This document shows positions 1-8,841 of a stretch of DNA of 64,000 nucleotides, piece after piece. A program made the translations under genes and the position numbers. The stretch is from Sagittula stellata E-37 (GTDB lineage: Bacteria; Pseudomonadota; Alphaproteobacteria; Rhodobacterales; Rhodobacteraceae): positions 434,001 through 498,000 of the forward strand of contig NZ_CP155729.1 in the NCBI RefSeq assembly GCF_039724765.1, in the 5' to 3' direction. Numbering within the stretch: position 1 is the first letter of the stretch; each line of letters starts with the position of its first letter. A model generated the notes under the pieces. The model was not told the DNA's origin. It was given only the letters and a program-made list of their open reading frames with translations, and searched no databases.

Positions 1-22
1 TGCGCGCCCTTCGTTGTGCCTG

Positions 23-616
23 TCAGCCAACCAGCTTTGCGGTCATCTCCACCAGCCTTTTGGCCTGATGGGCAACGGCGGCCTTGCCAGCGTCATCGAA
101 ACCGTCAGGCTTGGTCGAGAACCCATAAGGATTGCCGCCCGCGGCAAAGATCGTTTCGTCCGTGTAGCCCGGCGCAACGATGATCGTACCCCAGTGCATG
201 GCCGTGGTATACAGGCTGAGGAGGGTGGCCTCCTGCCCGCCATGCGGGTTCTGGGCGCTGGTCGTGGCGGTGAAGGTCTTGTTGGCCAGCTTGCCGGACC
301 CCCAAAGCCCGCCCAGCGTGTCGATGAAGGCGCGCATCTGGCTGGCGACCACGCCGAAGCGCGTCGGTGCCGAGAAGAAGTAGCCATCCGCCCATTCCAT
401 ATCGTCGGCAGTGGCCTCTGGTATGTCGCTCATCTTCTCGATCTGTGCCTTCCAGGCGTCCTGCCCCTCGATCACCTCCTTGGGGGCGGTTTCCGGGATG
501 CGGCGCAGGCGGACTTCGGCTCCGGCTGCTTCGGCGGCCTCTGCGGCCGCGAGGGCCACGGCGTGGTTGGTGCCGTAGGTGGTATAGAAAACTACTGCGA
601 TCTTGGGTTGTGCCAT
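23..616 (-). CDS. wrbA: WrbA-type NAD(P)H:quinone oxidoreductase (flavodoxin fold)
   Basis: A 197-residue flavodoxin-like protein that probably binds FMN and reduces quinones by two electrons in the cytoplasm, a protective role. The N-terminal strand and phosphate loop ([16 protein letters not shown]) take the place of the flavodoxin FMN loop. The WrbA-type segments SAPTRFG (about residues 82-88) and SAQNPHGG are followed by a conserved aromatic/His stretch (TTAMHWGT). The start at 616 is chosen because a strong Shine-Dalgarno (GGAAGG) precedes it and the FMN loop follows directly; an upstream in-frame ATG would add 46 non-homologous residues. It lies 47 bases after the pirin gene on the same strand, so the two are probably one transcript. 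WrbA family membership is clear; the exact substrate is inferred. Confidence 0.85.
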   Translation of the reverse strand: MAQPKIAVVFYTTYGTNHAVALAAAEAAEAAGAEVRLRRIPETAPKEVIEGQDAWKAQIEKMSDIPEATADDMEWADGYFFSAPTRFGVVASQMRAFIDTLGGLWGSGKLANKTFTATTSAQNPHGGQEATLLSLYTTAMHWGTIIVAPGYTDETIFAAGGNPYGFSTKPDGFDDAGKAAVAHQAKRLVEMTAKLVG

Positions 617-663
617 TTTGGATTTCCTTCCTTTCAGATGGACGTAGGCGTTTGCCGCTCCGG

Positions 664-1572
664 TCAAGCGTTTCTGATGAACGTGCCGTTGTTCAGGTCC
701 CTGAGGGCCTCTCGCAATTCGTCCTGCGTGTTCATCACGATGGGTCCATGCCACGCGACGGGTTCCTGGATGGGACGGCCCGTCATCAGCAGGAAGCGGA
801 TACCTTCGTCGCCAGCCTGTACGGTGATCTCGTCACCTGAACCGAAACGGACCAGCGTGCGGTTGCCGGTCATGTCACGGATGTTCAGTTCCTGCCCGCG
901 ATACTCCTTCTCGACCTTGATACCCACCGGATCGCTGGCGTCGCGGAAGGTTCCGGATCCAGCGAACACATAGGCCAGTGCGTTCGACCGGGTGTCTACT
1001 GGCAGCACCTTGCGGCGGCCGGCCGGGATCGAAACGTCCAGCAGCATCGGGTTGGCCGCGATGCCGTCGACTGGGCCGGTCTTGCCCCAGAACGACCCGA
1101 TGATGACCTTGACGGCTGTGCCGTCGTCGTCGCCTTCCACCGGGATGTCGCTGCCGGTGATGTCCTGATACCGCGGGGCCGTCATCTTCAGCGAAGACGG
1201 TAGATTGGCCCAAAGCTGGAAGCCGTGCATCTGACCCCTGTCGTTGCCGAACGGCATTTCCTGATGCACGATGCCGGACCCTGCGGTCATCCACTGGACG
1301 CTCCCGGCGCCGAGGGTGCCCTTGTTGCCAAGCGAGTCGGAATGTTCCACCTCGCCGTCCAACACGTAGGTGATGGTCTCGATGCCGCGGTGCGGGTGCC
1401 AGGGAAAGCCCTTCGAATACAGCCGCGGATCGTCGTTGCGGAAATCGTCCATCATCAGGAAAGGGTCGGTCAGCGACGGGTCACCGAAGCCGAAGACGCG
1501 ATGCAGATGCACACCGGCGCCTTCGATGGCAGGCTGCGCGGTGGTGGTGGCCGAGACAGGTCTAAAGGTCAT
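664..1572 (-). CDS. Pirin family protein (cupin metalloprotein)
   Basis: A 302-residue bicupin of the pirin family. The iron ligands known from human pirin are all present and spaced as expected: H59 and H61 in WHPHRGIET, and H103 and E105 in GIVHQEMP. Some bacterial pirins have quercetin 2,3-dioxygenase activity and others are transcription co-regulators or stress proteins, so the substrate is not predictable here. The C-terminal half is the second, degraded cupin (pirin_C), ending with the common segment [22 protein letters not shown]. It sits upstream of the WrbA-like gene on the same strand, a pairing that fits a response to quinones or flavonoid-like aromatics; this last point is inference. 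The start ATG at 1572 gives the usual family N-terminus. Confidence 0.9.
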   Translation of the reverse strand: MTFRPVSATTTAQPAIEGAGVHLHRVFGFGDPSLTDPFLMMDDFRNDDPRLYSKGFPWHPHRGIETITYVLDGEVEHSDSLGNKGTLGAGSVQWMTAGSGIVHQEMPFGNDRGQMHGFQLWANLPSSLKMTAPRYQDITGSDIPVEGDDDGTAVKVIIGSFWGKTGPVDGIAANPMLLDVSIPAGRRKVLPVDTRSNALAYVFAGSGTFRDASDPVGIKVEKEYRGQELNIRDMTGNRTLVRFGSGDEITVQAGDEGIRFLLMTGRPIQEPVAWHGPIVMNTQDELREALRDLNNGTFIRNA

Positions 1573-2043
1573 GGGACGCTCCGTTTGTCGATGACATCAA
1601 TGTGGGATCCCTGCCGCGAAATGAAATTGGCCAAGAACCCGTACATTCTGTGCGCAGGCGCGCAGAAACCTGCGGTTCTGGCAATGTCGCGCTGCGTGCA
1701 GTTGGTAGGGGAGCCCGTGCCAGTCAGAACCTTCCATGCGTGCTTCGAAGCTGTGAAGGTCTAGCCTGTTGGGTCAGGGGTTCACTGTGAGTCCGGCGCG
1801 GAAGGTCATTGGACGGCAGACGCGGCATCGGCGCATTGTGCGAAAATAGAAGGCTTCCTCCTTTGGACCGGGACATTCCCATCAGCCGTGCACAAACGTC
1901 AGGTTTGGTCTTTTCGCTGCGCCGCGCAGGATCCCGGCGATGCGGCGCTGGCAAGACTAACGGACCGGCCCAAGACAGCGGTGCATCGCGTGCACGCCGC
2001 CGCAGTATCGACCAACGTCCAGTGTACGGCCAACGCGTTCAGG
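1573..2043. other. 471-base stretch without a recognised gene
   Basis: This intergenic stretch lies between the pirin gene start and the cueR stop. Short open frames exist on both strands, but none has a good ribosome-binding site plus recognisable sequence. I see no tRNA or intrinsic terminator. A 5-base inverted repeat (GTGCA/TGCAC) occurs near 1981-1995. The promoter for the pirin-wrbA transcript must lie in the first part of this region but I cannot assign it. Confidence 0.4.
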
Positions 2044-2439
2044 TCAGACCGTCGCGCGGGCGGATAGACCGTCGAGAATGGCGCAATCCGGCGCGTCGTC
2101 GCCGTGGCATTGGCCGATGAGCGCCTCAAGTTCAGCCTCCAAAGTCTTCAACTGGCTGATCTTGTCGCGCACCGCTTCGAGGTTCTGTGCCGCCAGGGCG
2201 CGTACATCTCGGCTGGCGCGTGTCGGGTCGGCGTTCAGGTCCAGCAGGCGGCGGCATTCTTCCAGTCCAAAGCCGAGATGTCGCGCCTGCGCCAGGATCC
2301 GCAGCCGATCCACCGCCGTATCCGAGAAATCACGATACCCGTTCTCGGCACGTTCTGCCTTTACCAGTCCCAGATCCTCGTAATACCGCACGGTCTTGAC
2401 GGTCAGCCCGGCTGCCTTCGCTGCCTGTCCGATGTTCAT
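2044..2439 (-). CDS. cueR: CueR/HmrR-type copper-responsive MerR regulator
   Basis: A 131-residue MerR-family activator. The N-terminal winged helix-turn-helix (MNIGQAAKAAGLTVKTVRYYE) is followed by the dimerisation helix. The metal-binding loop CHGDDAPDC has Cys111 and Cys119 separated by seven residues, matching the Cys112/Cys120 pair that binds Cu(I) in E. coli CueR. By homology it senses cytoplasmic Cu(I)/Ag(I) and untwists target promoters. The start at 2439 is supported by the sequence AAAGGAGA 6-8 bases upstream. A CueR-type dyad promoter lies directly upstream and points into this gene, suggesting autoregulation. No copA or multicopper oxidase gene lies in the window, so its usual targets are elsewhere. 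Confidence 0.9.
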   Translation of the reverse strand: MNIGQAAKAAGLTVKTVRYYEDLGLVKAERAENGYRDFSDTAVDRLRILAQARHLGFGLEECRRLLDLNADPTRASRDVRALAAQNLEAVRDKISQLKTLEAELEALIGQCHGDDAPDCAILDGLSARATV

Positions 2440-2456
2440 GGCGTATCTCCTTTGTG

Positions 2457-2487
2457 CCATTAAACCCTCCAGCGAGTGGAAGGTAAA
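2457..2487 (-). promoter_or_regulatory. MerR/CueR-type promoter driving cueR
   Basis: On the minus strand a -35 TTTACC (2487-2482) and a -10 TAATGG (2462-2457) are separated by 19 bases, the overlong spacing typical of MerR-family promoters. The 21-base dyad at 2464-2484 begins ACCCTCC and ends GGAAGGT on the plus strand and differs from the E. coli copA CueR box at only three positions. The RNA start would fall just ahead of the cueR ribosome-binding site. Confidence 0.75.
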
Positions 2488-2596
2488 GCCACTTCGTTTC
2501 GACCACCCCAGGGCGCAGCATATTGCCGAATGGTCTTGGCCGCCGTCACGGCTTTTCAACTGGCGACAACCCCGGCTGCGTGCGAGAAAAGGCTGC

Positions 2597-3349
2597 ATGA
2601 CACGTTTGTTTCTGACCCTTCCGCTCCTCCTGTCGCTTGCCGTGCCCGCTGCGGCACGGGAGATCACGATATTCGCCGCGGCAAGCCTGCGTGATGCGCT
2701 TGACGAGGCAGCGGAGCTTTACAGCAATGAAACAGGGGACGACACGGTGATTTCCTACGCCGGATCGTCCGCCCTTGCGCGCCAGATCCAGCAAGGCGCA
2801 CCCGCGGATGTCTTCATTTCGGCCAACGCCGGCTGGATGGACGCGCTGGAGGAGGACGGTCTGCTCGCACCGGGCACGCGCCGCGATCTGCTGGGCAATT
2901 CCCTTGTACTCGTGGCCGGGGTCGAAGGGCCGGTTGACGACCTGACACCCGCAAGCGACCTCGCCGGGTGGCTGGAGGGCGGCAAGCTGGCCATGGCGCT
3001 TGTCGACGCGGTGCCTGCCGGGATCTACGGCAAGGCGGCGCTGGAACACCTGGGCCTGTGGGACACCGTGGCCGCACAGGTCGCGCAGGCCGACAACGTT
3101 CGGGCGGCGCTGGCCCTTGTCGCGGTGGGTGCGGCGCCGCTCGGCATCGTCTACCGCACCGACGCGCAGGCCGAACCGCGCGTGTTCGTGAAGGCCGCAA
3201 TCCCGCGCGACAGCCATCCGCCGATCCTCTACCCCGCCGCGGCGATGGCAGAGAAACAGCAGTTCGCCCTGCCGTTCCTGTCCTTCCTTGAAACGGGACC
3301 GGCGCAGGACATCTTCCGACGTCACGGCTTTACGGTGATGGCGGAGTAA
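2597..3349 (+). CDS. modA: Molybdate ABC transporter, periplasmic binding protein ModA
   Basis: A 250-residue secreted substrate-binding protein. A Sec signal peptide (MTRLFLTLPLLLSLAVPAAA) is followed by the ModA-typical segment ITIFAAASLRDALDEAAELY, with the first oxyanion-binding serine, and by YAGSSALARQIQQGAPADVFISA, the second. It captures molybdate or tungstate in the periplasm and hands it to ModB. The start at 2597 is chosen because the signal peptide begins there; a longer in-frame start would not make an exported protein. It is followed after 3 bases by modB and then modC, a complete importer operon. No ModE-type regulator is adjacent; upstream lies cueR on the other strand. Confidence 0.95.
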   Translation: MTRLFLTLPLLLSLAVPAAAREITIFAAASLRDALDEAAELYSNETGDDTVISYAGSSALARQIQQGAPADVFISANAGWMDALEEDGLLAPGTRRDLLGNSLVLVAGVEGPVDDLTPASDLAGWLEGGKLAMALVDAVPAGIYGKAALEHLGLWDTVAAQVAQADNVRAALALVAVGAAPLGIVYRTDAQAEPRVFVKAAIPRDSHPPILYPAAAMAEKQQFALPFLSFLETGPAQDIFRRHGFTVMAE

Positions 3350-3352
3350 CGG

Positions 3353-4042
3353 ATGGACTGGCTCGGACCCGAGGAATGGAGCGCCGTGGCCCTGTCGGTC
3401 AAGGTTTCCTTCTGGGCGGTCGTTGCGTCCCTCCCGTTCGGTCTTCTGACTGCCTATGCGTTGGCGCGGTGGTCCTTTCCCGGCAAGCAAATCCTCAACG
3501 GGCTGGTGCATCTGCCGCTGATCCTTCCGCCAGTGGTCACCGGTTACCTGCTGCTCCTGACCTTCGGGCCAAGGGCGCCGGTCGGCGGGTTCCTCGAGGC
3601 CATCGGGCTGGGCATCGCGTTCCGCTGGACAGGCGCGGCCCTGGCAGCGGCCATCATGGGGTTTCCCCTGATGGTGCGCGCCATGCGTCTGTCCATCGAA
3701 GCCATCGACCCGCGCCTGGAAGAGGCGGCCGCAACGCTCGGCGCCTCCGGGGGGCGCGTCTTCGCCACGGTGACGGTGCCGCTGATGCTTCCGGGTCTGC
3801 TGACCGGTGCGATCCTCGCCTTCGCCAAGGCGATGGGAGAATTCGGTGCAACCATCACCTTCGTCTCGAACATTCCCGGACAGACCCAGACCCTGCCATC
3901 CGCCATCTACGCTTTTCTGCAGATACCGGGCGGAGAGGCCTCTGCCCTGCGACTCGTCGTGGTGTCGATCATTGTGGCGATGGGCGCGCTCCTTGTGTCG
4001 GAATGGGCGTCGCGCCGGGTCGCCGCGCGGGTGGGGGCGTGA
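3353..4042 (+). CDS. modB: Molybdate ABC transporter permease ModB
   Basis: A 229-residue inner-membrane permease with about five transmembrane segments. The cytoplasmic EAA loop that contacts the ATPase is visible (EEAAATLGASGGRVFATVTVPLMLPG, about residues 123-148, given here in part by its conserved EEAA...G spacing). The family length is about 225-230, so it is complete. It forms a homodimer channel for molybdate. Its TGA stop shares bases with the ATG of modC (TGATG), which suggests coupled translation. Confidence 0.95.
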   Translation: MDWLGPEEWSAVALSVKVSFWAVVASLPFGLLTAYALARWSFPGKQILNGLVHLPLILPPVVTGYLLLLTFGPRAPVGGFLEAIGLGIAFRWTGAALAAAIMGFPLMVRAMRLSIEAIDPRLEEAAATLGASGGRVFATVTVPLMLPGLLTGAILAFAKAMGEFGATITFVSNIPGQTQTLPSAIYAFLQIPGGEASALRLVVVSIIVAMGALLVSEWASRRVAARVGA

Positions 4043-5106
4043 TGCTGAACCTGCGCCTGAAACACGCTTTCGGTCGGTTCAGGCTCGACGCAGAGTTCAC
4101 AGCGCCCGCCGGGGTGACGGTGCTGTTCGGCCGGTCCGGCTCTGGCAAGAGCACGATCCTCAAAGCCACTGCCGGTCTCCTGCGCCCGGACGAAGCGCGC
4201 GTCACCCTGAACGACCGGACGCTTTGCGACACGGCAAAGGGCGTCTGGCTGCCGCCCCACAAGCGCGGCCTCGGCGTGATCTTCCAGGAAGGCCGCCTCT
4301 TCCCGCACCTCACGGTCCGGCAGAACCTGTTGTATTCCCGCCGTAAGGCGTCGAGTTTGTCGCGCGTCGTCGAGATGCTGGGGATCGGCGACCTGCTCGA
4401 CCGTCGGCCCCGGGCGCTTTCTGGGGGAGAGCAGCAAAGGGTCGCCATCGGCCGCGCGCTTCTGAGCGACCCGCAACTGATCCTGGCAGACGAACCTCTG
4501 GCCGCATTGGACGAGCCGCGCAAAGCCGAGATCCTGCCCTACTTCGAACGTCTGCGGGACGAGGCGCGCTGCCCGATCCTCTACGTGACCCACTCCCCGG
4601 CCGAGGTTGCGCGCCTCGCCACGACGGTTGTCGTCCTCGATGCGGGCAAGGTGACGCGGCAGGGCACGCCCGCCGACGTACTGGGTGATCCGGACGTTGT
4701 TCCGGCGGGTATCCGTGGCGTCGGGGCGGTGCTCGAAGCGACGGTCGCCCGGCATCACGACGACGGGTTGACCGAACTCGACGCCGGCGGCGTGCCACTG
4801 TTTCTGCCCCGCACCGATGCGGCACCGGGGACGAGGACCCGCATCCGTATCGCCGCACAGGAGGTCATCCTGTCCCGCGAGCGGCCTGTGGGCCTGTCGG
4901 CGCTCAACATCCTGCCCGGCACGGTGGCCAGCCTGCGCGCGGGTGATGGCCCAGGCACGCTGGTCGTCGTCGATACCCCTGCAGGGCGTCTCCTGGCGCG
5001 GGTCACGCGCCGTTCCGCCGAGGCACTGCAACTGGCGCCCGGCGTCGCCTGCCATGCGGTCGTAAAGACGGTCGCCATCGCGCGGCAGGACATCGGACAG
5101 GGTTGA
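4042..5106 (+). CDS. modC: Molybdate ABC transporter ATPase ModC
   Basis: A 354-residue ABC ATPase. Walker A is GRSGSGKST (about residues 32-40), the Q-loop lies in VIFQEGRLFPHL, the signature is LSGGEQQR, and Walker B is LILADEPLAALD. The switch His is in LYVTHSPAE. The C-terminal third is a TOBE/MOP domain, which binds molybdate and can feed back on transport. It energises ModB. It begins inside the modB stop codon. Confidence 0.95.
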   Translation: MLNLRLKHAFGRFRLDAEFTAPAGVTVLFGRSGSGKSTILKATAGLLRPDEARVTLNDRTLCDTAKGVWLPPHKRGLGVIFQEGRLFPHLTVRQNLLYSRRKASSLSRVVEMLGIGDLLDRRPRALSGGEQQRVAIGRALLSDPQLILADEPLAALDEPRKAEILPYFERLRDEARCPILYVTHSPAEVARLATTVVVLDAGKVTRQGTPADVLGDPDVVPAGIRGVGAVLEATVARHHDDGLTELDAGGVPLFLPRTDAAPGTRTRIRIAAQEVILSRERPVGLSALNILPGTVASLRAGDGPGTLVVVDTPAGRLLARVTRRSAEALQLAPGVACHAVVKTVAIARQDIGQG

Positions 5107-5137
5107 AGCGGCGCGGCAGCCCGCTAGCTCGGGCTGC

Positions 5138-5803
5138 ATGGAAAACGCATTGGTCATCGGCGCAAGCGGCGGCATCGGCAGCGCAATCTGCGCGGCACTC
5201 AATGGGCGCGGCGTCTCCGTCACCGGGCTCTCCCGTTCTGTGGACGGACTGGATACTACCGATGAGCAGTCCGTCGCGCATGCGCTTGGCCGGTTGGACA
5301 CCCCCTTCGATCTGATCTTCGTGGCGACCGGCGCTTTGGAGATCGACGGCCACGCACCTGAGAAATCTCTCGACGCCGTGACGGCGCGCGGTCTGGCCGA
5401 CCAGTTCGCGCTGAACGCCATCGGCCCTGCGCTGGTGCTGAAACACGCGCGCCGCCTTATTCCTCGCGACAGGCCGGCGACCGTGGCCGTTCTGTCCGCG
5501 CGCGTGGGCTCTATCGGCGACAACGGTCTTGGCGGCTGGTATGCCTACCGCGCCGCCAAGGCCGGGCTCAACCAGCTTGTGCACGGCGCGGCCATCGAGC
5601 TTGGCCGCAGATATCGCAAGCTCTGCGTCGTCTGCCTGCACCCGGGCACCGTCGCCACCCGATTCACTGCCGACTACCAGGACCGGCATCCGACCGTTCC
5701 GCCGGAGAAGGCCGCCCGAAACCTCCTTGCGGTGATCGATGGCCTGACACCGGCGGACACCGGTCGCTTCCTCGACTATGCCGGGAAGGAGATCCCCTGG
5801 TGA
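5138..5803 (+). CDS. SDR family oxidoreductase (C-factor-like)
   Basis: A 221-residue short-chain dehydrogenase/reductase. The cofactor-binding glycine motif is GASGGIG (residues 8-14). The catalytic Ser lies in VLSARVGSIGDN and the YxxxK pair in WYAYRAAKAG, so it looks active. It is short, like the C-factor/SniffER subgroup of SDRs. The substrate cannot be read from sequence. Its stop overlaps by four bases the GTG start of the photolyase gene, so the two are translated together; the coupling suggests a linked role, perhaps in pigment or flavin/pterin chemistry, but that is a guess. Confidence 0.85.
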   Translation: MENALVIGASGGIGSAICAALNGRGVSVTGLSRSVDGLDTTDEQSVAHALGRLDTPFDLIFVATGALEIDGHAPEKSLDAVTARGLADQFALNAIGPALVLKHARRLIPRDRPATVAVLSARVGSIGDNGLGGWYAYRAAKAGLNQLVHGAAIELGRRYRKLCVVCLHPGTVATRFTADYQDRHPTVPPEKAARNLLAVIDGLTPADTGRFLDYAGKEIPW

Positions 5804-7326
5804 CCCGCCTCGTCCTGGTACTGGGTGACCAGCTCTCCGATCAGGTCGCGGCGCTGCGCAGGGCCGACAAGGCGAAGGACGTGGTTGTCATGGCAGAGGT
5901 CGCGGAGGAAACGGCCTACGTCGGCCATCACCCCAAGAAGATCGCCCTGATCTTCGCCGCCATGCGCAAGTTCGCGGTCCGGCTCCGGGACGACGGCTGG
6001 GACGTCGCCTATTCGGAGCTGGACGACACGGACAACACCGGCAGCATCCCCGGAGAACTCCTCCGACGCGCGGATCAGTACGGCGCGCAGGAGGTGCTGG
6101 CGACAGAGCCGGGCGAATGGCGGCTGATCGCGGCGCTCGACGACACGCCCCTCAAGGTCACGCAGCTTGAGGACGACCGTTTCGTCGCCTCCCACAAGGA
6201 TTTCGAGGACTGGGCCCGGGGCCGCAAGGCACTGCGGATGGAGTATTTCTACCGCGACATGCGGCGCAAGACCGGCCTGATGATGGACGGCGGCGTACCC
6301 GCAGGGGACAAGTGGAACTACGACCACGACAACCGCAAACCCGCCACGGACGAGGTCGACACCGCACCCATGCAGTTCACTCCGGATGACACGGTGGAAG
6401 AGGTGCTCGACCTCGTCGAGGCCCGCTTCTCCGACAACTTCGGCACGCTCCGCCCCTTCACCTTCGCCACCGACACCGGACAGGCTCGCCGGGCACTGGC
6501 GCATTTCGTCAAACATGCCCTGCCGAAGTTTGGCGACTACCAGGACGCGATGATGGAGGGGGAGCGTTACCTGTGGCACGCTCACCTCTCCGCCTACATC
6601 AACATCGGCCTGCTCGACCCGCTCGAGGTCTGCAAGGCGGCGGAAGAGGCATGGCAGGCCGGTGACGTTCCGATCAACGCGGCCGAAGGGTTCATCCGCC
6701 AGATCGTCGGCTGGCGCGAGTACGTCCGTGGCATCTACTTCCACGAAGGGCCTGACTACACCGCCCGCAACGGCTTGGGCCATAAACGCGATCTGCCTTG
6801 GCTCTACTGGGGCGGCGAAACGAACATGCGATGTGTCGCCGAGGCAGTCCGCCAGACGAAAGAGGACGCCTACGCCCACCACATCCAGCGCTTGATGGTC
6901 ACCGGCAGTTTCGCCCTCCTGGCCGGCATCGATCCACACCAGGTGCATGAATGGTACCTCAGCGTCTACATCGATGCCTTCGAATGGGTCGAGGCACCCA
7001 ACACGATCGGGATGAGTCAGTTCGCCGACGGAGGGATCATAGCGTCCAAGCCCTACGTGTCGTCAGGCAATTACATCAACAGGATGTCAGATCACTGCGG
7101 CCACTGCGCCTACGACGTGCACGCCAAGTCCGGCGAAGACGACGCCTGTCCCTTCAACACGCTCTACTGGCACTTCCTTGATCGTCATCGCAAACGGTTC
7201 GAACAGAATGCCCGCATGGCCAACTTGTACCGAAGCTGGGACCGCATGGACGAGGACAAGCGCCGCGACATCCTGCGCGCCGCAGGACGCACTCTGAAAA
7301 AACTCGATGACGGGCAGGTCGTCTGA
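5800..7326 (+). CDS. Fe-S bacterial cryptochrome/(6-4) photolyase (PhrB/CryB type)
   Basis: A 508-residue flavoprotein of the deoxyribodipyrimidine photolyase-related group. Cys345, Cys433, Cys436 and Cys450 match in order and nearly in spacing the four ligands of the [4Fe-4S] cluster in Agrobacterium PhrB. The FAD-binding helical domain includes WREYVRGIY and the conserved His pair in YAHHIQRLMVTG. In this family the protein repairs (6-4) photoproducts with light, or acts as a photoreceptor (Rhodobacter CryB). It starts with GTG at 5800, overlapping the SDR stop. Length is as expected for the family. Repair versus signalling cannot be decided from sequence. Confidence 0.9.
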   Translation: MTRLVLVLGDQLSDQVAALRRADKAKDVVVMAEVAEETAYVGHHPKKIALIFAAMRKFAVRLRDDGWDVAYSELDDTDNTGSIPGELLRRADQYGAQEVLATEPGEWRLIAALDDTPLKVTQLEDDRFVASHKDFEDWARGRKALRMEYFYRDMRRKTGLMMDGGVPAGDKWNYDHDNRKPATDEVDTAPMQFTPDDTVEEVLDLVEARFSDNFGTLRPFTFATDTGQARRALAHFVKHALPKFGDYQDAMMEGERYLWHAHLSAYINIGLLDPLEVCKAAEEAWQAGDVPINAAEGFIRQIVGWREYVRGIYFHEGPDYTARNGLGHKRDLPWLYWGGETNMRCVAEAVRQTKEDAYAHHIQRLMVTGSFALLAGIDPHQVHEWYLSVYIDAFEWVEAPNTIGMSQFADGGIIASKPYVSSGNYINRMSDHCGHCAYDVHAKSGEDDACPFNTLYWHFLDRHRKRFEQNARMANLYRSWDRMDEDKRRDILRAAGRTLKKLDDGQVV

Positions 7327-7331
7327 CCCGG

Positions 7332-7380
7332 CCCTTCATCTTGGCAGCAATACCTTGGGGGTGCGGGGGCAAGGCCCCCG
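7332..7380 (-). repeat. Dispersed hairpin-plus-tail element, copy 1
   Basis: Read on the minus strand, a GC hairpin (CGGGGGC/GCCCCCG with a 3-base loop, 7380-7364) is followed by a tail containing AGGTATT and GCCAAGATGAAGGG (to 7332). The same tail, with 14 identical bases at its end, follows another hairpin at 50964-51027. Here it lies downstream of hslU. Confidence 0.6.
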
Positions 7381-7381
7381 C

Positions 7382-7411
7382 GGATCGGCCCGGCGTCAGC
7401 CGGGCCGATCC
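7382..7411. terminator. Perfect 13-bp stem-loop between convergent genes
   Basis: GGATCGGCCCGGC (7382-7394) pairs perfectly with 7399-7411 around the loop GTCA. It lies between the 3' ends of the photolyase gene (plus) and hslU (minus) and could terminate both, although no U-tract follows on either strand. Confidence 0.55.
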
Positions 7412-7414
7412 ATC

Positions 7415-8725
7415 CTACAGGACGTAACGGCTCAGGTCCGTCGACCGGGTCAGGTCGCCCAGTTGCGCTTCCACGAAGTCGGCGTCCACAGTGACCGCCT
7501 CACCCGCCTTGTCCGGCGCGGCAAAGCTCAGTTCCTCAAACACCCGCTCCATCACGGTATAAAGCCGCCGAGCACCGATGTTCTCCACCGATCCGTTGAC
7601 CTCCGCCGCGATGCGGGCCAGTGCCTCGATCCCTTCCTGGGTAAAGGAGACGGCGACCTCTTCTGTCGCCATCAGCGCGGTGTACTGACGGGTCAGGGCG
7701 TTGTCGGTTTCCGTCAGGATACGCACGAAATCTCCTTCGGTCAGGGCCTTCAGGTTCACACGGATCGGCAGGCGCCCCTGGAGTTCCGGCAAGAGGTCAG
7801 ACGGTTTCGCGATGTGGAACGCGCCCGAGGCGATAAAGAGGATGTGGTCGGTCTTCACCGGTCCGTGCTTGGTGGAAACCGTCGTACCCTCGATCAGGGG
7901 CAGCAGGTCGCGCTGCACGCCTTCGCGGGACACGTCGCCGCCGCGCGCCTCCTGCCGGGCGCAGACCTTGTCGATCTCGTCGAGGAAGACGATCCCGTTC
8001 TGCTCCACCGCTTCCAGCGCGGCGGTCTTTACCGTCTCGTCGTCCAGCAGCTTGTCGGCTTCCTCGGTGATCAGCAGTTCGTAGCTTTCGGCGACGGTCA
8101 TGCTCTTGCGCGTGGTCCGTCCGGCAAACGCCTTCCCGAAGATGTCGCCCAAGTTCATCATACCCATCTGGCCTCCCCCCGGCTGACCGGGGATGTCCAT
8201 CATTGGGAAAGGCGAAGAGGTGTCGGCGACGTCCAGTTCGATTACGGTCTGGTCCAGTTCGCCGCTCTTCAGTTTCTTGCGGAACATCTCGCGCGTGGCC
8301 GAGCGGGCGTCCTTCCCGGCAATCGCCTCGATCACGCGGTCCTCGGCGGCGGCATGGGCGCGGGTCTTCACGTCCTCGCGCATGTGTTCGCGGGTATCGA
8401 TGATTGCCGTATCCACCAGGTCGCGAATGATCTGCTCCACATCACGGCCGACATAGCCCACTTCGGTGAACTTCGTCGCTTCGACCTTGATGAAGGGCGC
8501 ACGGGCCAGCTTCGCCAGGCGGCGCGAGATCTCGGTCTTGCCGACGCCGGTGGGACCGATCATCAGGATGTTCTTCGGGTAGACTTCGTCGCGCAGGTGG
8601 TCGGTCAGCTGCTTGCGCCGCCACCGGTTGCGCAGCGCCACCGCGACTGCGCGCTTGGCTTCCTGTTGTCCGATGATGAACCGGTCCAGTTCGGAAACGA
8701 TTTCACGGGGTGTGAGGTCGGTCAT
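7415..8725 (-). CDS. hslU: ATP-dependent protease ATPase subunit HslU (ClpY)
   Basis: A 436-residue AAA+ unfoldase that feeds proteins to the HslV peptidase. The N-terminus [20 protein letters not shown] is family-typical. Walker A is GPTGVGKTE (about residues 57-65) and Walker B is GIVFLDEID. The intermediate domain lies between them, and the C-terminal tail ends in SRYVL, the peptide that inserts into HslV. The start at 8725 is chosen from the family N-terminus; an in-frame ATG 54 bases upstream adds unrelated residues. hslV is not adjacent but 2.3 kb away on the same strand. Confidence 0.95.
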   Translation of the reverse strand: MTDLTPREIVSELDRFIIGQQEAKRAVAVALRNRWRRKQLTDHLRDEVYPKNILMIGPTGVGKTEISRRLAKLARAPFIKVEATKFTEVGYVGRDVEQIIRDLVDTAIIDTREHMREDVKTRAHAAAEDRVIEAIAGKDARSATREMFRKKLKSGELDQTVIELDVADTSSPFPMMDIPGQPGGGQMGMMNLGDIFGKAFAGRTTRKSMTVAESYELLITEEADKLLDDETVKTAALEAVEQNGIVFLDEIDKVCARQEARGGDVSREGVQRDLLPLIEGTTVSTKHGPVKTDHILFIASGAFHIAKPSDLLPELQGRLPIRVNLKALTEGDFVRILTETDNALTRQYTALMATEEVAVSFTQEGIEALARIAAEVNGSVENIGARRLYTVMERVFEELSFAAPDKAGEAVTVDADFVEAQLGDLTRSTDLSRYVL

Positions 8726-8841
8726 GAGTGTCCTTCCGATGCGTTGCGGCTGAGATAACCTCTGGGGAGGAAAATCCAACCCTTGAAGGAACCTCCATGT
8801 GACCCGACGTGTTGCACCTGAGTATTGGAGGCGCCCAAGAC

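Noticed and set aside
1573..2043. Remnant of a regulator gene between pirin and cueR
   Set aside because: No frame gives a recognisable helix-turn-helix or other domain on either strand.
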